Positions 8,247 to 14,999 of a stretch of DNA of 35,580 bases are shown one piece after another. Numbering within the stretch: the stretch's first letter is position 1; every line of letters starts with the position of its first letter. Location: positions 1-35,580 of the forward strand of contig CAMFSU010000041.1 of NCBI GenBank assembly GCA_945983355.1, read 5' to 3'. A program made the translations under genes and the position numbers. Under the pieces are notes generated by a model that saw only the letters and a list, made by a program, of their open reading frames with translations, was not told the origin of the DNA and searched no databases. The DNA comes from an uncultured Clostridia bacterium (GTDB lineage Bacteria; Bacillota; Clostridia; Oscillospirales; Acutalibacteraceae).

Positions 8247-8386
8247 GCTACACGAATTAAATACTCTCTACACGGGGATAATACCTTGGTAAAAGGTGTT
8301 TTCCTCTAATTTCCGTGTGGAGATATTCGTGTAGCAACGACTGAGGGGACACTTTTTCGGCACACTCTCCGGGGTGTGCTTTTTTT
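8247..8386 (+). ncRNA. Candidate structured small RNA (unassigned)
   Basis: The transcript would begin with GCTACACGAAT (8247-8257), which pairs perfectly with ATTCGTGTAGC (8325-8335). After a 7-nt bulge on the 5' side only, TCTCTACACGG (8265-8275) pairs with CCGTGTGGAGA (8313-8323) with one wobble, and an imperfect hairpin (ACCTT/AAGGT) caps the stem. A linker (AACGACTGAGGGG...) leads to a terminator hairpin (GCACACTC/GGGGTGTGC, 8360-8379) and seven Ts. No open frame fits. The layout could be a free sRNA or a leader controlling the SLOG-like gene downstream. It does not fit the 6S, SRP, T-box or common riboswitch motifs that I know. Confidence 0.55.
8360..8386 (+). terminator. Terminator of the structured RNA
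   Basis: An eight-pair stem GCACACTC/GGGGTGTGC (one T-G pair) with TCCG loop and TTTTTTT. GGGGA upstream (8344-8348) could pair with TCTCC of the left arm, giving a possible competing fold. Confidence 0.8.
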
Positions 8387-8431
8387 ATTGAGGTATATAT
8401 ATTTAATAAGAAATTACCAATTAAGCGTGTT

Positions 8432-8782
8432 GTGATAGCGGGGTGTAGGAATTACAATAATTATGATGAGGCAAAACGCTATATTGATTTCTATCTTTCA
8501 AATATTTGTAAGAAAAATAAAATTATTATTGTTTCAGGCGGGGCAAGTGGTGCGGATGCTATTGGTGAGCAATATGCAAAGAAAAACGGCTTTGCGGTTG
8601 AAAAATACCTTGCCGATTGGAAAACATTTGGAAAAAGCGCAGGGCCAAGGCGCAATAAGCAAATGGCGGAGGTTAGTGACTTTGTAATATGTTTTTGGGA
8701 CGGACTTAGTAAGGGCACAAAATCAATGATAGAATATGCGAAGGAATGTAATAAACCCGTTAGAATAATAAAGATTAAATAA
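8432..8782 (+). CDS. SLOG/DUF2493-like nucleotide-binding protein
   Basis: From the GTG at 8432 the protein has 116 residues: IAGCRNYNNY at the start, then IIVSGGASGADAIGEQYAKKNG and AGPRRNKQMAEVSDFVICFWDG. These are the phosphate-binding glycine loop and second strand of the DUF2493/SLOG Rossmann-like fold, relatives of DprA and LOG proteins. They are thought to bind nucleotides or their derivatives; no specific role is known here. The open frame continues upstream and adds residues KRV needed for the first strand, but contains no ATG, GTG or TTG there. GAGG at 8390-8393 points to an ATA codon at 8399 (giving FNKKLPIKRV), so the annotated start is doubtful. Confidence 0.75.
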   Translation: MIAGCRNYNNYDEAKRYIDFYLSNICKKNKIIIVSGGASGADAIGEQYAKKNGFAVEKYLADWKTFGKSAGPRRNKQMAEVSDFVICFWDGLSKGTKSMIEYAKECNKPVRIIKIK

Positions 8783-8848
8783 AACAGTACCAAAATATTA
8801 AAAGATATGCTATAATAAATTTAATCTTAAATAAAGTTGATAATATAT

Positions 8849-9322
8849 ATGAAGATTCTTATAATTCGCCACGGCGATCCATACTATCCTACTGATTCTT
8901 TAACTGAAAGGGGATAAAGGGAAGCCGATTTACTTGCCAATAAGCTTAAAAATGAAAACATAACCGATATTTATGTTTCGCCGCTTGGCAGGGCACAGCT
9001 TACCGCAAAGCCTACCGCCGGAGCACTTGGCATAACACCTGTTGTGCTTTACTGGTTGCGTGAATTCCCCGCAATGCCAAACCACCGGTATGATACCGAT
9101 TTTTATAAAAATATGAAGTTGCCTTGAAATATGCCGCTTGTCGCTGTGTGGAATTCGGTTTTCTTGCCGCCATCATCAGTCACAACACTTTATATGGAGC
9201 AACACATTGCCGACCGACTAATTGCGCACGGAATTTTTGTCGGCATTGGTGACACATCTCATTTATTTGCGGATGGGCGGCCAATTTCCTGTTCGGGCCT
9301 GCATACAAGGGAATTAAAGTGA
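8849..9322 (+). pseudogene. Decayed histidine phosphatase (phosphoglycerate mutase family)
   Basis: Read in one frame from ATG 8849 the product begins MKILIIRHGDPYYP, with the RHG catalytic motif, then LTERG, stop at 8915, then READLLANKL and DIYVSPLGRAQ. A second stop (TGA at 9125) sits where a Trp is likely, followed by WNSVFLPPSSVTTLYME and a C-terminal GDTSHLFADGRP block. The middle of the domain, including the second catalytic His region, is missing, so an internal deletion is also likely. No ribosome site precedes the ATG. Intact relatives act as sugar-phosphate phosphatases or mutases; this copy is almost surely dead. Confidence 0.8.
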
Positions 9323-9352
9323 ATTAAAATTTAATTTATAATTGATTTTTTA

Positions 9353-9381
9353 TTGACATTTTTTAGCATTTTGGGTAAAAT
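9353..9381 (+). promoter_or_regulatory. Promoter of the NagD-like gene
   Basis: TTGACA (9353-9358), a 17-nt spacer and TAAAAT (9376-9381), 25 nt before the start codon. Confidence 0.8.
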
Positions 9382-9406
9382 ATTTTTGTAGTTGGGAGAA
9401 TAATTT

Positions 9407-10180
9407 ATGCAAGAAATTTTACAAAAAACCGGCTTTATTTGCGATATGGACGGTGTTATATATCACGGCAACAAAATTTTAGATGGCGTAGTTGACTTTG
9501 TTAATTGGATGCAAGAAAATGATAAAAAGTTTGTGTTTTTAACAAACAGTCCCGAACGCACCCCGCATGAGCTTAGTATGAAATTAGAAAGAATGGGGCT
9601 TTCGGTTTCACCTGACCATTTTTATACCAGTGCAATGGCCACTGCGGCATTTTTACACAGCCAAAACCCAAATTGTACTGCTTATGTTATAGGGGAGGCG
9701 GCTTTAACCAAGGCATTATATGACCAACATATTTATATGAATGATGTTAACCCTGATTATGTTGTTGTGGGTGAAACTCGTACTTACAGTTTTGAAAAAA
9801 TTGAAAAAGCTATTGAATTAGTTAATAATGGCGCAAAACTTATTGGTACAAACCCTGATACAACTGGTCCAACCGAACGCGGCATAATGCCGGCGACAGG
9901 TTCTTTAATAGCACCAATTGAAATTGCCACAGGTAAAAAGGCATATTTCGTTGGCAAACCTAACCCCTTAATGCTTCGCCACGGCCTGCGTAAAATCAAT
10001 TGCCATAGTGAAGAAATTGCATTTATTGGCGACCGTATGGATACTGATATAATTGCAGGTATAGAATCTAACGTAGACACAGTTTTGGTGTTATCGGGTG
10101 TTACTGCAAAGGAAGATATTGATAAATTTCCTTATAGGCCTAAATTTATTCTTTCAAGTGTAGGCGAATTAGTTGAATAA
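9407..10180 (+). CDS. HAD-IIA sugar phosphatase, NagD-like
   Basis: 257 residues with the HAD motifs in order. These are DMDGVIYHG near 14-22 (nucleophile Asp and acid/base Asp), FLTNSPER near 45 (motif II), K of GKPNP near 184 (motif III) and GDRMDTDIIAG near 206 (motif IV). The cap between motifs II and III is of the C2a type found in NagD and p-nitrophenylphosphatase relatives, which dephosphorylate sugar phosphates and nucleotides. It is monocistronic with its own TTGACA promoter and a GGGAGA ribosome site. The substrate cannot be read from sequence. Confidence 0.88.
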   Translation: MQEILQKTGFICDMDGVIYHGNKILDGVVDFVNWMQENDKKFVFLTNSPERTPHELSMKLERMGLSVSPDHFYTSAMATAAFLHSQNPNCTAYVIGEAALTKALYDQHIYMNDVNPDYVVVGETRTYSFEKIEKAIELVNNGAKLIGTNPDTTGPTERGIMPATGSLIAPIEIATGKKAYFVGKPNPLMLRHGLRKINCHSEEIAFIGDRMDTDIIAGIESNVDTVLVLSGVTAKEDIDKFPYRPKFILSSVGELVE

Positions 10181-10241
10181 TTAAAAATCCTCCACTGCTG
10201 TGGGGGGTTAAATGCTTAGCTTTTTTAAAATTTATCACTAA

Positions 10242-10294
10242 AAAAATCCCAACGAAACAAAAGTCTCGTTGGGATTTTTGGTCCGAGTGACAGG
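10242..10294 (-). repeat. Partial copy 1 of tRNA-Pro 3' end plus terminator
   Basis: A 53-nt unit identical to 10540-10592. Read on minus it is the last 16 nt of tRNA-Pro (CCTGTCACTCGGACCA) followed by a hairpin of AAAAATCCCAACGA and its complement with a T run. The rest of the tRNA is absent, so it cannot make a tRNA. Confidence 0.85.
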
Positions 10295-10508
10295 GTGCGG
10301 GTGTCCGTTGGACACCTCTGTACGAAGCACAGAAGCACCGACCGAGGCGGCAGCCGAGACCTTGAAACTGCGGCTACCTCTTGCGGTGCCCAAAAGTTGC
10401 TATCCACTTGGAGCGCGGGCAACTTTTGACCGCTGTGCCATTTCGAACTCGCTGTATCTCACGCCGTGAGCGCTCGTTCTCAATGCCTGACCCCCTTGGG
10501 TGTCAATC
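10294..10508. repeat. GC-rich, hairpin-dense insert between tRNA fragments
   Basis: About 215 nt, clearly richer in GC than its surroundings. It contains a three-way junction at 10294-10339 (GGTGC/GCACC closing GGTGTCC/GGACACC and TCTGT/ACAGA) and an AGCCG/CGGCT hairpin. These are followed by CAAAAGTTGC (10391-10400) with GCAACTTTTG (10419-10428), CTCAC/GTGAG, and TGACCCC/GGGTGTCA near the right end. Short open frames crossing it have no ribosome sites or known motifs. It may be a structured repeat element or RNA; no gene is seen. Confidence 0.5.
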
Positions 10509-10522
10509 GGCCGCAGGTTCAA
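10509..10522 (+). repeat. Inverted tRNA-Pro fragment
   Basis: GGCCGCAGGTTCAA matches 14 nt of the variable/T-arm region of the tRNA-Pro gene, but here lies on the plus strand, opposite to that gene. The preceding bases are a degenerate anticodon-arm-like stretch. Confidence 0.6.
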
Positions 10523-10539
10523 AATCTATTACTGAAAAG

Positions 10540-10592
10540 AAAAATCCCAACGAAACAAAAGTCTCGTTGGGATTTTTGGTCCGAGTGACAGG
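10540..10592 (-). repeat. Partial copy 2 of tRNA-Pro 3' end plus terminator
   Basis: Identical over 53 nt to the copy at 10242-10294: the tRNA 3' end and its terminator hairpin without the tRNA body. Confidence 0.85.
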
Positions 10593-10738
10593 ACAAAGCT
10601 TTGCTTTGCAAATCTTTCGTGCTTGGCGACCCAATACTTCGTATTCGGTACCCGCCTGCGCACCACTCACCTAAAAAACAGTATACCATACTGTTTTTCT
10701 TAACGGTTCGTGCCTTCTTAAGGTTCAAGTCCTGTCAC
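10585..10738. repeat. Element bounded by 10-bp inverted repeats from tRNA-Pro
   Basis: GTGACAGGAC (10585-10594) and its inverse GTCCTGTCAC (10729-10738) bound about 134 nt. The right end continues as a 17-nt inverted copy of the tRNA-Pro T arm (10722-10738). Inside are a small AATAC/GTATT hairpin and a perfect ACAGTAT/ATACTGT hairpin flanked by A and T runs (10674-10698) that would act as a two-way terminator. No coding gene is seen. Confidence 0.6.
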
Positions 10739-10752
10739 ACAAACTTTAAAAG

Positions 10753-10790
10753 AAAAAGCAGTCCCAACCAAATGGTTGAAACTGCTTTTT
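10753..10790 (-). terminator. Terminator of tRNA-Pro
   Basis: AAAAAGCAGT pairs with ACTGCTTTTT around an inner AACCA/TGGTT stem, directly after the CCA end on minus. Its sequence differs from the terminators of the two partial copies. Confidence 0.85.
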
Positions 10791-10865
10791 GGTCCGAGTG
10801 ACAGGACTTGAACCTGCGGCCTCTTGACCCCCAGTCAAGCACGCTACCAGCTGCGCCACACCCGG
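10790..10865 (-). tRNA. tRNA-Pro(GGG)
   Basis: A complete 76-nt cloverleaf on minus: acceptor CCGGGTG/CACTCGG (one G-T pair), D arm, anticodon stem CTTGA/TCAAG with loop CTGGGGG (anticodon GGG), T arm with GGTTCAAGTCC, discriminator A and encoded CCA. It reads proline codon CCC/CCU. Confidence 0.95.
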
Positions 10866-10901
10866 ATAAATATGTATTTATGCGTTTTTCACGCAAATAA
10901 T

Positions 10902-10929
10902 ATTATACCATTAAATTTTAATTTGTCAA
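10902..10929 (-). promoter_or_regulatory. Promoter of tRNA-Pro
   Basis: On minus, TTGACA (10929-10924), a 16-nt spacer ending in TGG and TATAAT (10907-10902). The tRNA 5' end follows about 37 nt later, leaving a leader with a small GCG/CGC hairpin. Confidence 0.85.
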
Positions 10930-10941
10930 TAGAAAAATTAA

Positions 10942-10976
10942 GGGTTGCGCCATTTTTTTGAAAAACAGTGCAACCC
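10942..10976 (-). terminator. Terminator of the HPr gene
   Basis: GGGTTGC and GCAACCC arms with a 21-nt loop. On minus the stem is followed by TTAATTTTT. Confidence 0.65.
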
Positions 10977-10994
10977 GTTTTAATGTTATAAAAA

Positions 10995-11258
10995 TTAGTC
11001 AGCAAAGCCGGATTCAACCAAAGCAACCAAACCGTTTAAAGCATCCTTTTCGTCAGAGCCGTCAACAATAATCTTAATGGTTGTGCCGCCCACAATACCG
11101 AGAGAAAGAACACCTAAAAGACTTTTGGCATTAACCTTGCGGTCGTCCTTTTCAACCCAAATTGAAGACTTGAATTCGTTTGCCTTTTGAATGAAAAATG
11201 TTGCAGGGCGAGCGTGTAAACCAACTTGATTTTGAATAACTACATCTTTAACGCACAT
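10995..11258 (-). CDS. ptsH: Phosphocarrier protein HPr
   Basis: 87 residues, the normal HPr length. His15 in GLHARPA is the site phosphorylated by enzyme I in the sugar phosphotransferase system. Ser46 in AKSLLGVLSLGI is the regulatory site of HPr kinase in Firmicutes, which together with CcpA controls carbon catabolite repression. With both residues it is HPr rather than Crh, which lacks His15. It is monocistronic, with AAGGAG before the ATG and its own promoter; ptsI is not in the window, unlike the common ptsHI order. Confidence 0.92.
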   Translation of the reverse strand: MCVKDVVIQNQVGLHARPATFFIQKANEFKSSIWVEKDDRKVNAKSLLGVLSLGIVGGTTIKIIVDGSDEKDALNGLVALVESGFAD

Positions 11259-11322
11259 TATAATATCTCCTTAAATTACTGTTGCCACAATGCAACAAAA
11301 AATATTTTTTTCTTACAAAGTT

Positions 11323-11350
11323 ATTATACCACATTTAATGTTGCAGTCAA
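11323..11350 (-). promoter_or_regulatory. Promoter of the HPr gene
   Basis: On minus, TTGACT (11350-11345), a 16-nt spacer ending TGG and TATAAT (11328-11323). The leader holds a GTTGC/GCAAC hairpin at 11281-11296. Confidence 0.8.
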
Positions 11351-11426
11351 TATTTTGTGAATAAGTTCTAATATTTATCCAACAATCGTATATTCAACAG
11401 GTTGGTTTTTGTGCAAAATAACAATA

Positions 11427-12170
11427 CTATATATTGTTTTTGTGGTATTTTTCAAGTATTTTTTTATCTTTTTCGGAAAGATTTTCCAATTTTAGCATAT
11501 CGGGGCGTTTTTCCATTGTGATTTCAAGCGATTGCACCCTGCGCCACTCGTTAATTTTTGCGTGGTTTCCCGAAAGCAAAACCTCGGGTACCTCGCGGTC
11601 GTGCCAAACCGCTGGCTTTGTATATTGGGGATATTCTAAAAGCCCGTCAAAATGGCTTTCTTCCTCAAAGCAAATATCTTCGGATAAAACACCCGGCAAC
11701 ATTCTGCAAACGGCATCTGCCACAGTTAAAGCGGGTAATTCGCCCCCTGTGAGTACAAAGTCGCCGATAGAAATTTCTTCATCAACAATTTCATCAATGA
11801 CACGCTGGTCAATACCTTCATAATGGCCGCAAAGTAAAACCAAACGGTCAAGCTTTGAAAACTCAACAGCTTTTGCTTGATTAAATTTAGTACCCTTTGG
11901 CGAAAGGTAAACAAGGTGTGGTTTTGGCTCGTCTTCGTTATAAAGTGATTTATAACATTCGTAAATGGGGTTTGCCGCCATTATCATACCCATACCGCCA
12001 CCATAGGAGGTATCATCAACCTTGTTGTGCTTGTTCCCCGCAAAGTCGCGGATATTTGTGCAGACAATTTCCACCTTGCCCGCCTTTTGTGCGCGGCCGA
12101 TAATGCTTTCGTTCATAACGGTGTTACACATTTCGGGGAAAAGGGTTAAAATATCAATCCTCATCATCAA
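11427..12170 (-). CDS. trmD: tRNA (guanine37-N1)-methyltransferase TrmD
   Basis: 247 residues with the SPOUT knot motifs LCGHYEGIDQRV and ISIGDFVLTGGELPA and the N-terminal DILTLFPEM. It methylates G37 next to the anticodon with S-adenosylmethionine, preventing frameshifts at proline and leucine codons. It overlaps rimM by 17 nt. The first of three tandem ATGs follows AAGGAA within rimM. It is the last gene of the ylxM-ffh-rpsP-KH-rimM operon. Only a weak AT hairpin (11420-11438) is seen at its end. Confidence 0.96.
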   Translation of the reverse strand: MMMRIDILTLFPEMCNTVMNESIIGRAQKAGKVEIVCTNIRDFAGNKHNKVDDTSYGGGMGMIMAANPIYECYKSLYNEDEPKPHLVYLSPKGTKFNQAKAVEFSKLDRLVLLCGHYEGIDQRVIDEIVDEEISIGDFVLTGGELPALTVADAVCRMLPGVLSEDICFEEESHFDGLLEYPQYTKPAVWHDREVPEVLLSGNHAKINEWRRVQSLEITMEKRPDMLKLENLSEKDKKILEKYHKNNI

Positions 12171-12669
12171 AAATTCCTTTCAGTGGGCGGATAATAACCG
12201 TATCATTTTCGGTATCAACCTTAACAATAACAGGGGGGATGGCAGGCACAAGGTATTCTTTACCGTCCTTTAAAATATGCCAAACATCGTTAGCGCCCGT
12301 TTCTGAAACCTCGGTAATAACGCCAAGTGCTTCGTTTGTGTCGGCATCAAAAACATTGCAACCGATAAGGTCAGCAATAAAATAGTGACCCTTTGGAAGT
12401 TTAATATCATTTCGGTCGATATAAAGCACTGTGCCACGGTATTTTTCAATTTCTTCAATGGTGTTAATGCCCTTAAAAGCCACAAGGCAAACATTTTTGT
12501 GTGCCTGTGCCTTTAAAATTTCAAGCTTGTTTTCACCGTTTTTGTCGGTATAAACCCTTTTGAATTTTGAAAGAAAATCCTGCGAGTCGGCCCATAACTG
12601 CACACGCGCCATACCCTTAACACCGTGTGTGCCGACAATTTTACCTGTTTCAAGATATTTATTCTTCAT
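12154..12669 (-). CDS. rimM: 16S rRNA processing protein RimM
   Basis: 171 residues. The N-terminal half has the RimM barrel motifs GKIVGTHGVKGMARVQ. The C-terminal half is a PRC barrel (KGHYFIADLIGCNVFD ... EYLVPAIPPVIVKVD). It helps to mature the 30S head by binding S19. Between the KH gene and rimM is an 86-nt gap with two hairpins, so its level may be tuned separately. No clear AAGGAG is seen; AGGTGAAAAA lies before the ATG. Confidence 0.93.
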   Translation of the reverse strand: MKNKYLETGKIVGTHGVKGMARVQLWADSQDFLSKFKRVYTDKNGENKLEILKAQAHKNVCLVAFKGINTIEEIEKYRGTVLYIDRNDIKLPKGHYFIADLIGCNVFDADTNEALGVITEVSETGANDVWHILKDGKEYLVPAIPPVIVKVDTENDTVIIRPLKGIFDDED

Positions 12670-12701
12670 TTTTTCACCTAAATAATTAGTATGTATATAA
12701 A

Positions 12702-12755
12702 TACCCCCAACAATGTGGGGGTAGTAGTACGCGTTGGGGCTGACTTTTGTCAGCC
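12702..12755 (-). promoter_or_regulatory. Two hairpins between KH gene and rimM
   Basis: Read on minus, GGCTGAC/GTCAGCC with an AAAA loop (12755-12738) begins right at the KH stop codon. TACCCCC/GGGGGTA (12723-12702) follows, with a weak TTTATATA tail. The second could be a partial terminator or RNA-processing site reducing rimM-trmD transcription. Confidence 0.5.
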
Positions 12756-12989
12756 TTAGTCGATTTCAACCGCAATATTCATATCGGCTTTGTTAGCAGC
12801 GGCACGCATTACTGTGCGGATAGCTTTGGCAATTCTGCCTTGCTTACCGATAACGCGGCCCATATCGCCCTCAGCAACCGTTAAATGAAGCACGGTAACA
12901 CCGTTTTCATTGGGCTCATCGACTGTTACCTTTACCTCGTCAGGATTTTGAACAAGACCTGACGCGATAGATACTAATAACTTTTCCAT
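12756..12989 (-). CDS. khpA: KH-domain RNA-binding protein (YlqC/KhpA type)
   Basis: 77 residues forming one KH domain, with the RNA-gripping GKQG loop in VIGKQGRIAKAIRT near residue 48. Such proteins (KhpA, formerly YlqC) always sit between rpsP and rimM in Firmicutes and bind many RNAs with KhpB, influencing cell elongation and division in streptococci. The length and position are typical. AGGTAAGTT stands before the ATG. Confidence 0.92.
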   Translation of the reverse strand: MEKLLVSIASGLVQNPDEVKVTVDEPNENGVTVLHLTVAEGDMGRVIGKQGRIAKAIRTVMRAAANKADMNIAVEID

Positions 12990-13015
12990 AACTTACCTCA
13001 CACAAAGTTTACGAA

Positions 13016-13258
13016 TTAAAGAACGCCGTTCTTTTTAAGTAATGCCTTTACGGTATCGGTAGGTTGAGCACCGTTAGCAATCCATTTCTTTGCCTTGTCG
13101 CTGTCAATGTTTACTGCTGCGGGATTCTTGGTGGGGTCATAGGTACCGATTTCTTCGATGAAACGACCGTCACGGGGGAATCTTGAATCAGCAACAACAA
13201 CGCGGTAGAAAGGAGCACGCTTAGCACCCATACGACGAAGTCTGATTTTTACTGCCAT
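13016..13258 (-). CDS. rpsP: 30S ribosomal protein S16
   Basis: 80 residues, starting [26 protein letters not shown], the S16 signature, with [10 protein letters not shown] following. It is a structural protein of the 30S body. A GGAGGTG site stands before the ATG. It is the third gene of the operon after ylxM and ffh. Confidence 0.97.
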   Translation of the reverse strand: MAVKIRLRRMGAKRAPFYRVVVADSRFPRDGRFIEEIGTYDPTKNPAAVNIDSDKAKKWIANGAQPTDTVKALLKKNGVL

Positions 13259-13310
13259 TTAAATACACCTCCATAATGTGATAATTTATGATTTATTTAA
13301 AAGATTTCTC

Positions 13311-14663
13311 TTAAAAACCGAAAGGATTTCCGGGTGGCATACCGCCGAAATTGCGCATCATTTTGTTTTTGGCGCCCTTTGAATTCATTTGTTTGAACAT
13401 TTTTTTCATTTGTTCGTACTGCTTCATAAGGCGGTTAACATCTTCAACCTTTACGCCTGCGCCCGCAGCAATACGCTTACGGCGGGAAGCATTTAAAATG
13501 TCGGGCTTTGCGCGTTCCTTTTTGGTCATTGAGGTGATTATTGCCTCAATTCTTAAAAGCTGGCGGTCATCAATGTCAACATCTCTGACCTGTCGCTCCA
13601 TACCCGGAAGCATTGAAATAATACTTTTAAGTGAACCCATTTTTTTAATTTGTTGGAACTGGTCAAGCAGGTCGTTCATATCAAACTTGTTTTCTTGCAG
13701 CTTTCGTGCGGTTTCCTCTGCTTTGGCCTCGTCAATTTCGGTTTCAACCTTTTCTATAAGGGACAAAACATCGCCCATACCTAAAATTCGTGAAGCCATA
13801 CGGTCGGGGTGGAATTCATCTAATTGGTCTAACTTTTCCCCAACGCCCGCAAACATAATTGGTTTGCCTGTAACCGCTTTAACCGAAAGTGCAGCACCGC
13901 CACGGGTGTCACCGTCAAGCTTGGTTAAGATAACACCGTCAATTTCTAGTAAATCGTTAAACGCCTTGGCAATGTTAACGGCATCCTGACCCACCATCGA
14001 GTCGATAACCAAAAGAATGTTATGAACTTCAATAGCTTCGGTAATATTTTTAAGCTCGTTCATAAGCTCTTCATCAATGTGAAGACGACCGGCTGTGTCC
14101 AAAATCATATAGTCATAGCCATAATCTCTTGCGTGTGAAAGTGCTTTTTGAACGGTTTTAACGGGGTTTTGTGTGCCCATTTCAAAAACGGGTGTGTCAA
14201 CCGCTTTACCCACAACCTTTAACTGCTCAATAGCGGCAGGGCGGTAAATGTCACAAGCAACAAGCATTGGGCGGTGGCCCTGTGCCTTTAAGTGCTTTGC
14301 AAGCTTTGCCGAGTGGGTGGTTTTACCCGAACCCTGCAAACCGCACATCATAATAACGGTGGGCAGCTTATTAGAGGTTTTAAGACGGGCTTGCTCGCTT
14401 CCCATAAGGGCGGTTAATTCGTCGCGAACAATTTTAATAACCATTTGGGGTGCTGTAAGCGATTCCATAACATTAGCACCAATGCATTTTTCGGTAACGG
14501 TGTTAGTAAAATCCTTTGCAACCTTATAGTTAACATCGGCTTCAAGTAAAGCGAGGCGCACTTCACGCATTGCGGTTTTAACATCGCTTTCGTTTAGCTT
14601 ACCCTTAGAGCGTAGGCGCTTAAACACACCGGCCAGTTTGTCAGATAAATTGTCAAAAGCCAT
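13311..14663 (-). CDS. ffh: Signal recognition particle GTPase Ffh
   Basis: 450 residues. The N domain spans about 1-90. The GTPase G domain has GLQGSGKTT (about 108-116), DTAGRLHID and TKLDGDTRGG. A methionine-rich M domain (about 300-450) binds SRP RNA and signal sequences. It targets nascent membrane proteins to FtsY at the membrane. The ATG at 14663 is chosen over a GTG at 14669 because AAGGAG lies 8 nt before the ATG but only 2 nt before the GTG. It follows ylxM by 11 nt. Confidence 0.96.
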   Translation of the reverse strand: MAFDNLSDKLAGVFKRLRSKGKLNESDVKTAMREVRLALLEADVNYKVAKDFTNTVTEKCIGANVMESLTAPQMVIKIVRDELTALMGSEQARLKTSNKLPTVIMMCGLQGSGKTTHSAKLAKHLKAQGHRPMLVACDIYRPAAIEQLKVVGKAVDTPVFEMGTQNPVKTVQKALSHARDYGYDYMILDTAGRLHIDEELMNELKNITEAIEVHNILLVIDSMVGQDAVNIAKAFNDLLEIDGVILTKLDGDTRGGAALSVKAVTGKPIMFAGVGEKLDQLDEFHPDRMASRILGMGDVLSLIEKVETEIDEAKAEETARKLQENKFDMNDLLDQFQQIKKMGSLKSIISMLPGMERQVRDVDIDDRQLLRIEAIITSMTKKERAKPDILNASRRKRIAAGAGVKVEDVNRLMKQYEQMKKMFKQMNSKGAKNKMMRNFGGMPPGNPFGF

Positions 14664-14674
14664 AACCACACTCC

Positions 14675-14968
14675 TTAAAGATTATTGATAATATCTTGAA
14701 TTTCGGTGAAATTTTTGTCATTTTGTGAAAGCTCTTTAAGTTTTAAAAACTTTTCACAATAGTGGCATTTTTCTTCCCATTCTAAAAGTTTTGCTTCGGC
14801 GCGTTTAATTTGGTCGTGTGCGCCTTGACGGGTGATGCCCTCATTTTCGGCAATTTCCGAAAGGGACAAATCATCGTTATAATAATATTCCAAAAATGCC
14901 TTGGGTTTTTCGCCCAAAAAGTCACCGTAAACGTCAAGAAGTGCGGAAATATATAAATTTTTAGACAT
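14675..14968 (-). CDS. ylxM: YlxM, helix-turn-helix partner of the SRP operon
   Basis: 97 residues, MSKNLYISALLDVYGDFL..., with the YlxM sigma-4-like helix-turn-helix LSLSEIAENEGITRQGAHDQIKRAEAKL. In Firmicutes it precedes ffh and modulates SRP assembly. A longer open frame reaches 15028, but that would start inside the -35 box. The ATG at 14968 is preceded by GGGGTG and lies 32 nt after the -10 box. It is the first gene of the operon. Confidence 0.92.
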   Translation of the reverse strand: MSKNLYISALLDVYGDFLGEKPKAFLEYYYNDDLSLSEIAENEGITRQGAHDQIKRAEAKLLEWEEKCHYCEKFLKLKELSQNDKNFTEIQDIINNL

Positions 14969-14999
14969 AATACACCCCACAATTTTCTCAACTTTAACG

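Noticed and set aside
8247-8386. 6S RNA, SRP RNA or T-box leader
   Set aside because: No large central bubble as in 6S, no SRP GGAAG core and no T-box GGTGG motif could be found.
10242-10592. The two 53-nt copies as attL/attR of an integrated element
   Set aside because: There is no integrase or cargo gene between them and only about 245 nt of DNA; orientation-inverted fragments are not explained by integration.
10225-10728. Several open frames of 65-97 codons on both strands across the tRNA-derived region
   Set aside because: They read through tRNA fragments and terminator hairpins, have no ribosome sites and no recognisable motifs. They are by-products of the repeats and would become false hypothetical proteins in databases.
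11420-11438. AACAATA/TATTGTT hairpin as terminator of trmD
   Set aside because: Seven almost pure A-T pairs overlapping the stop codon with a poor tail; not strong enough to list.
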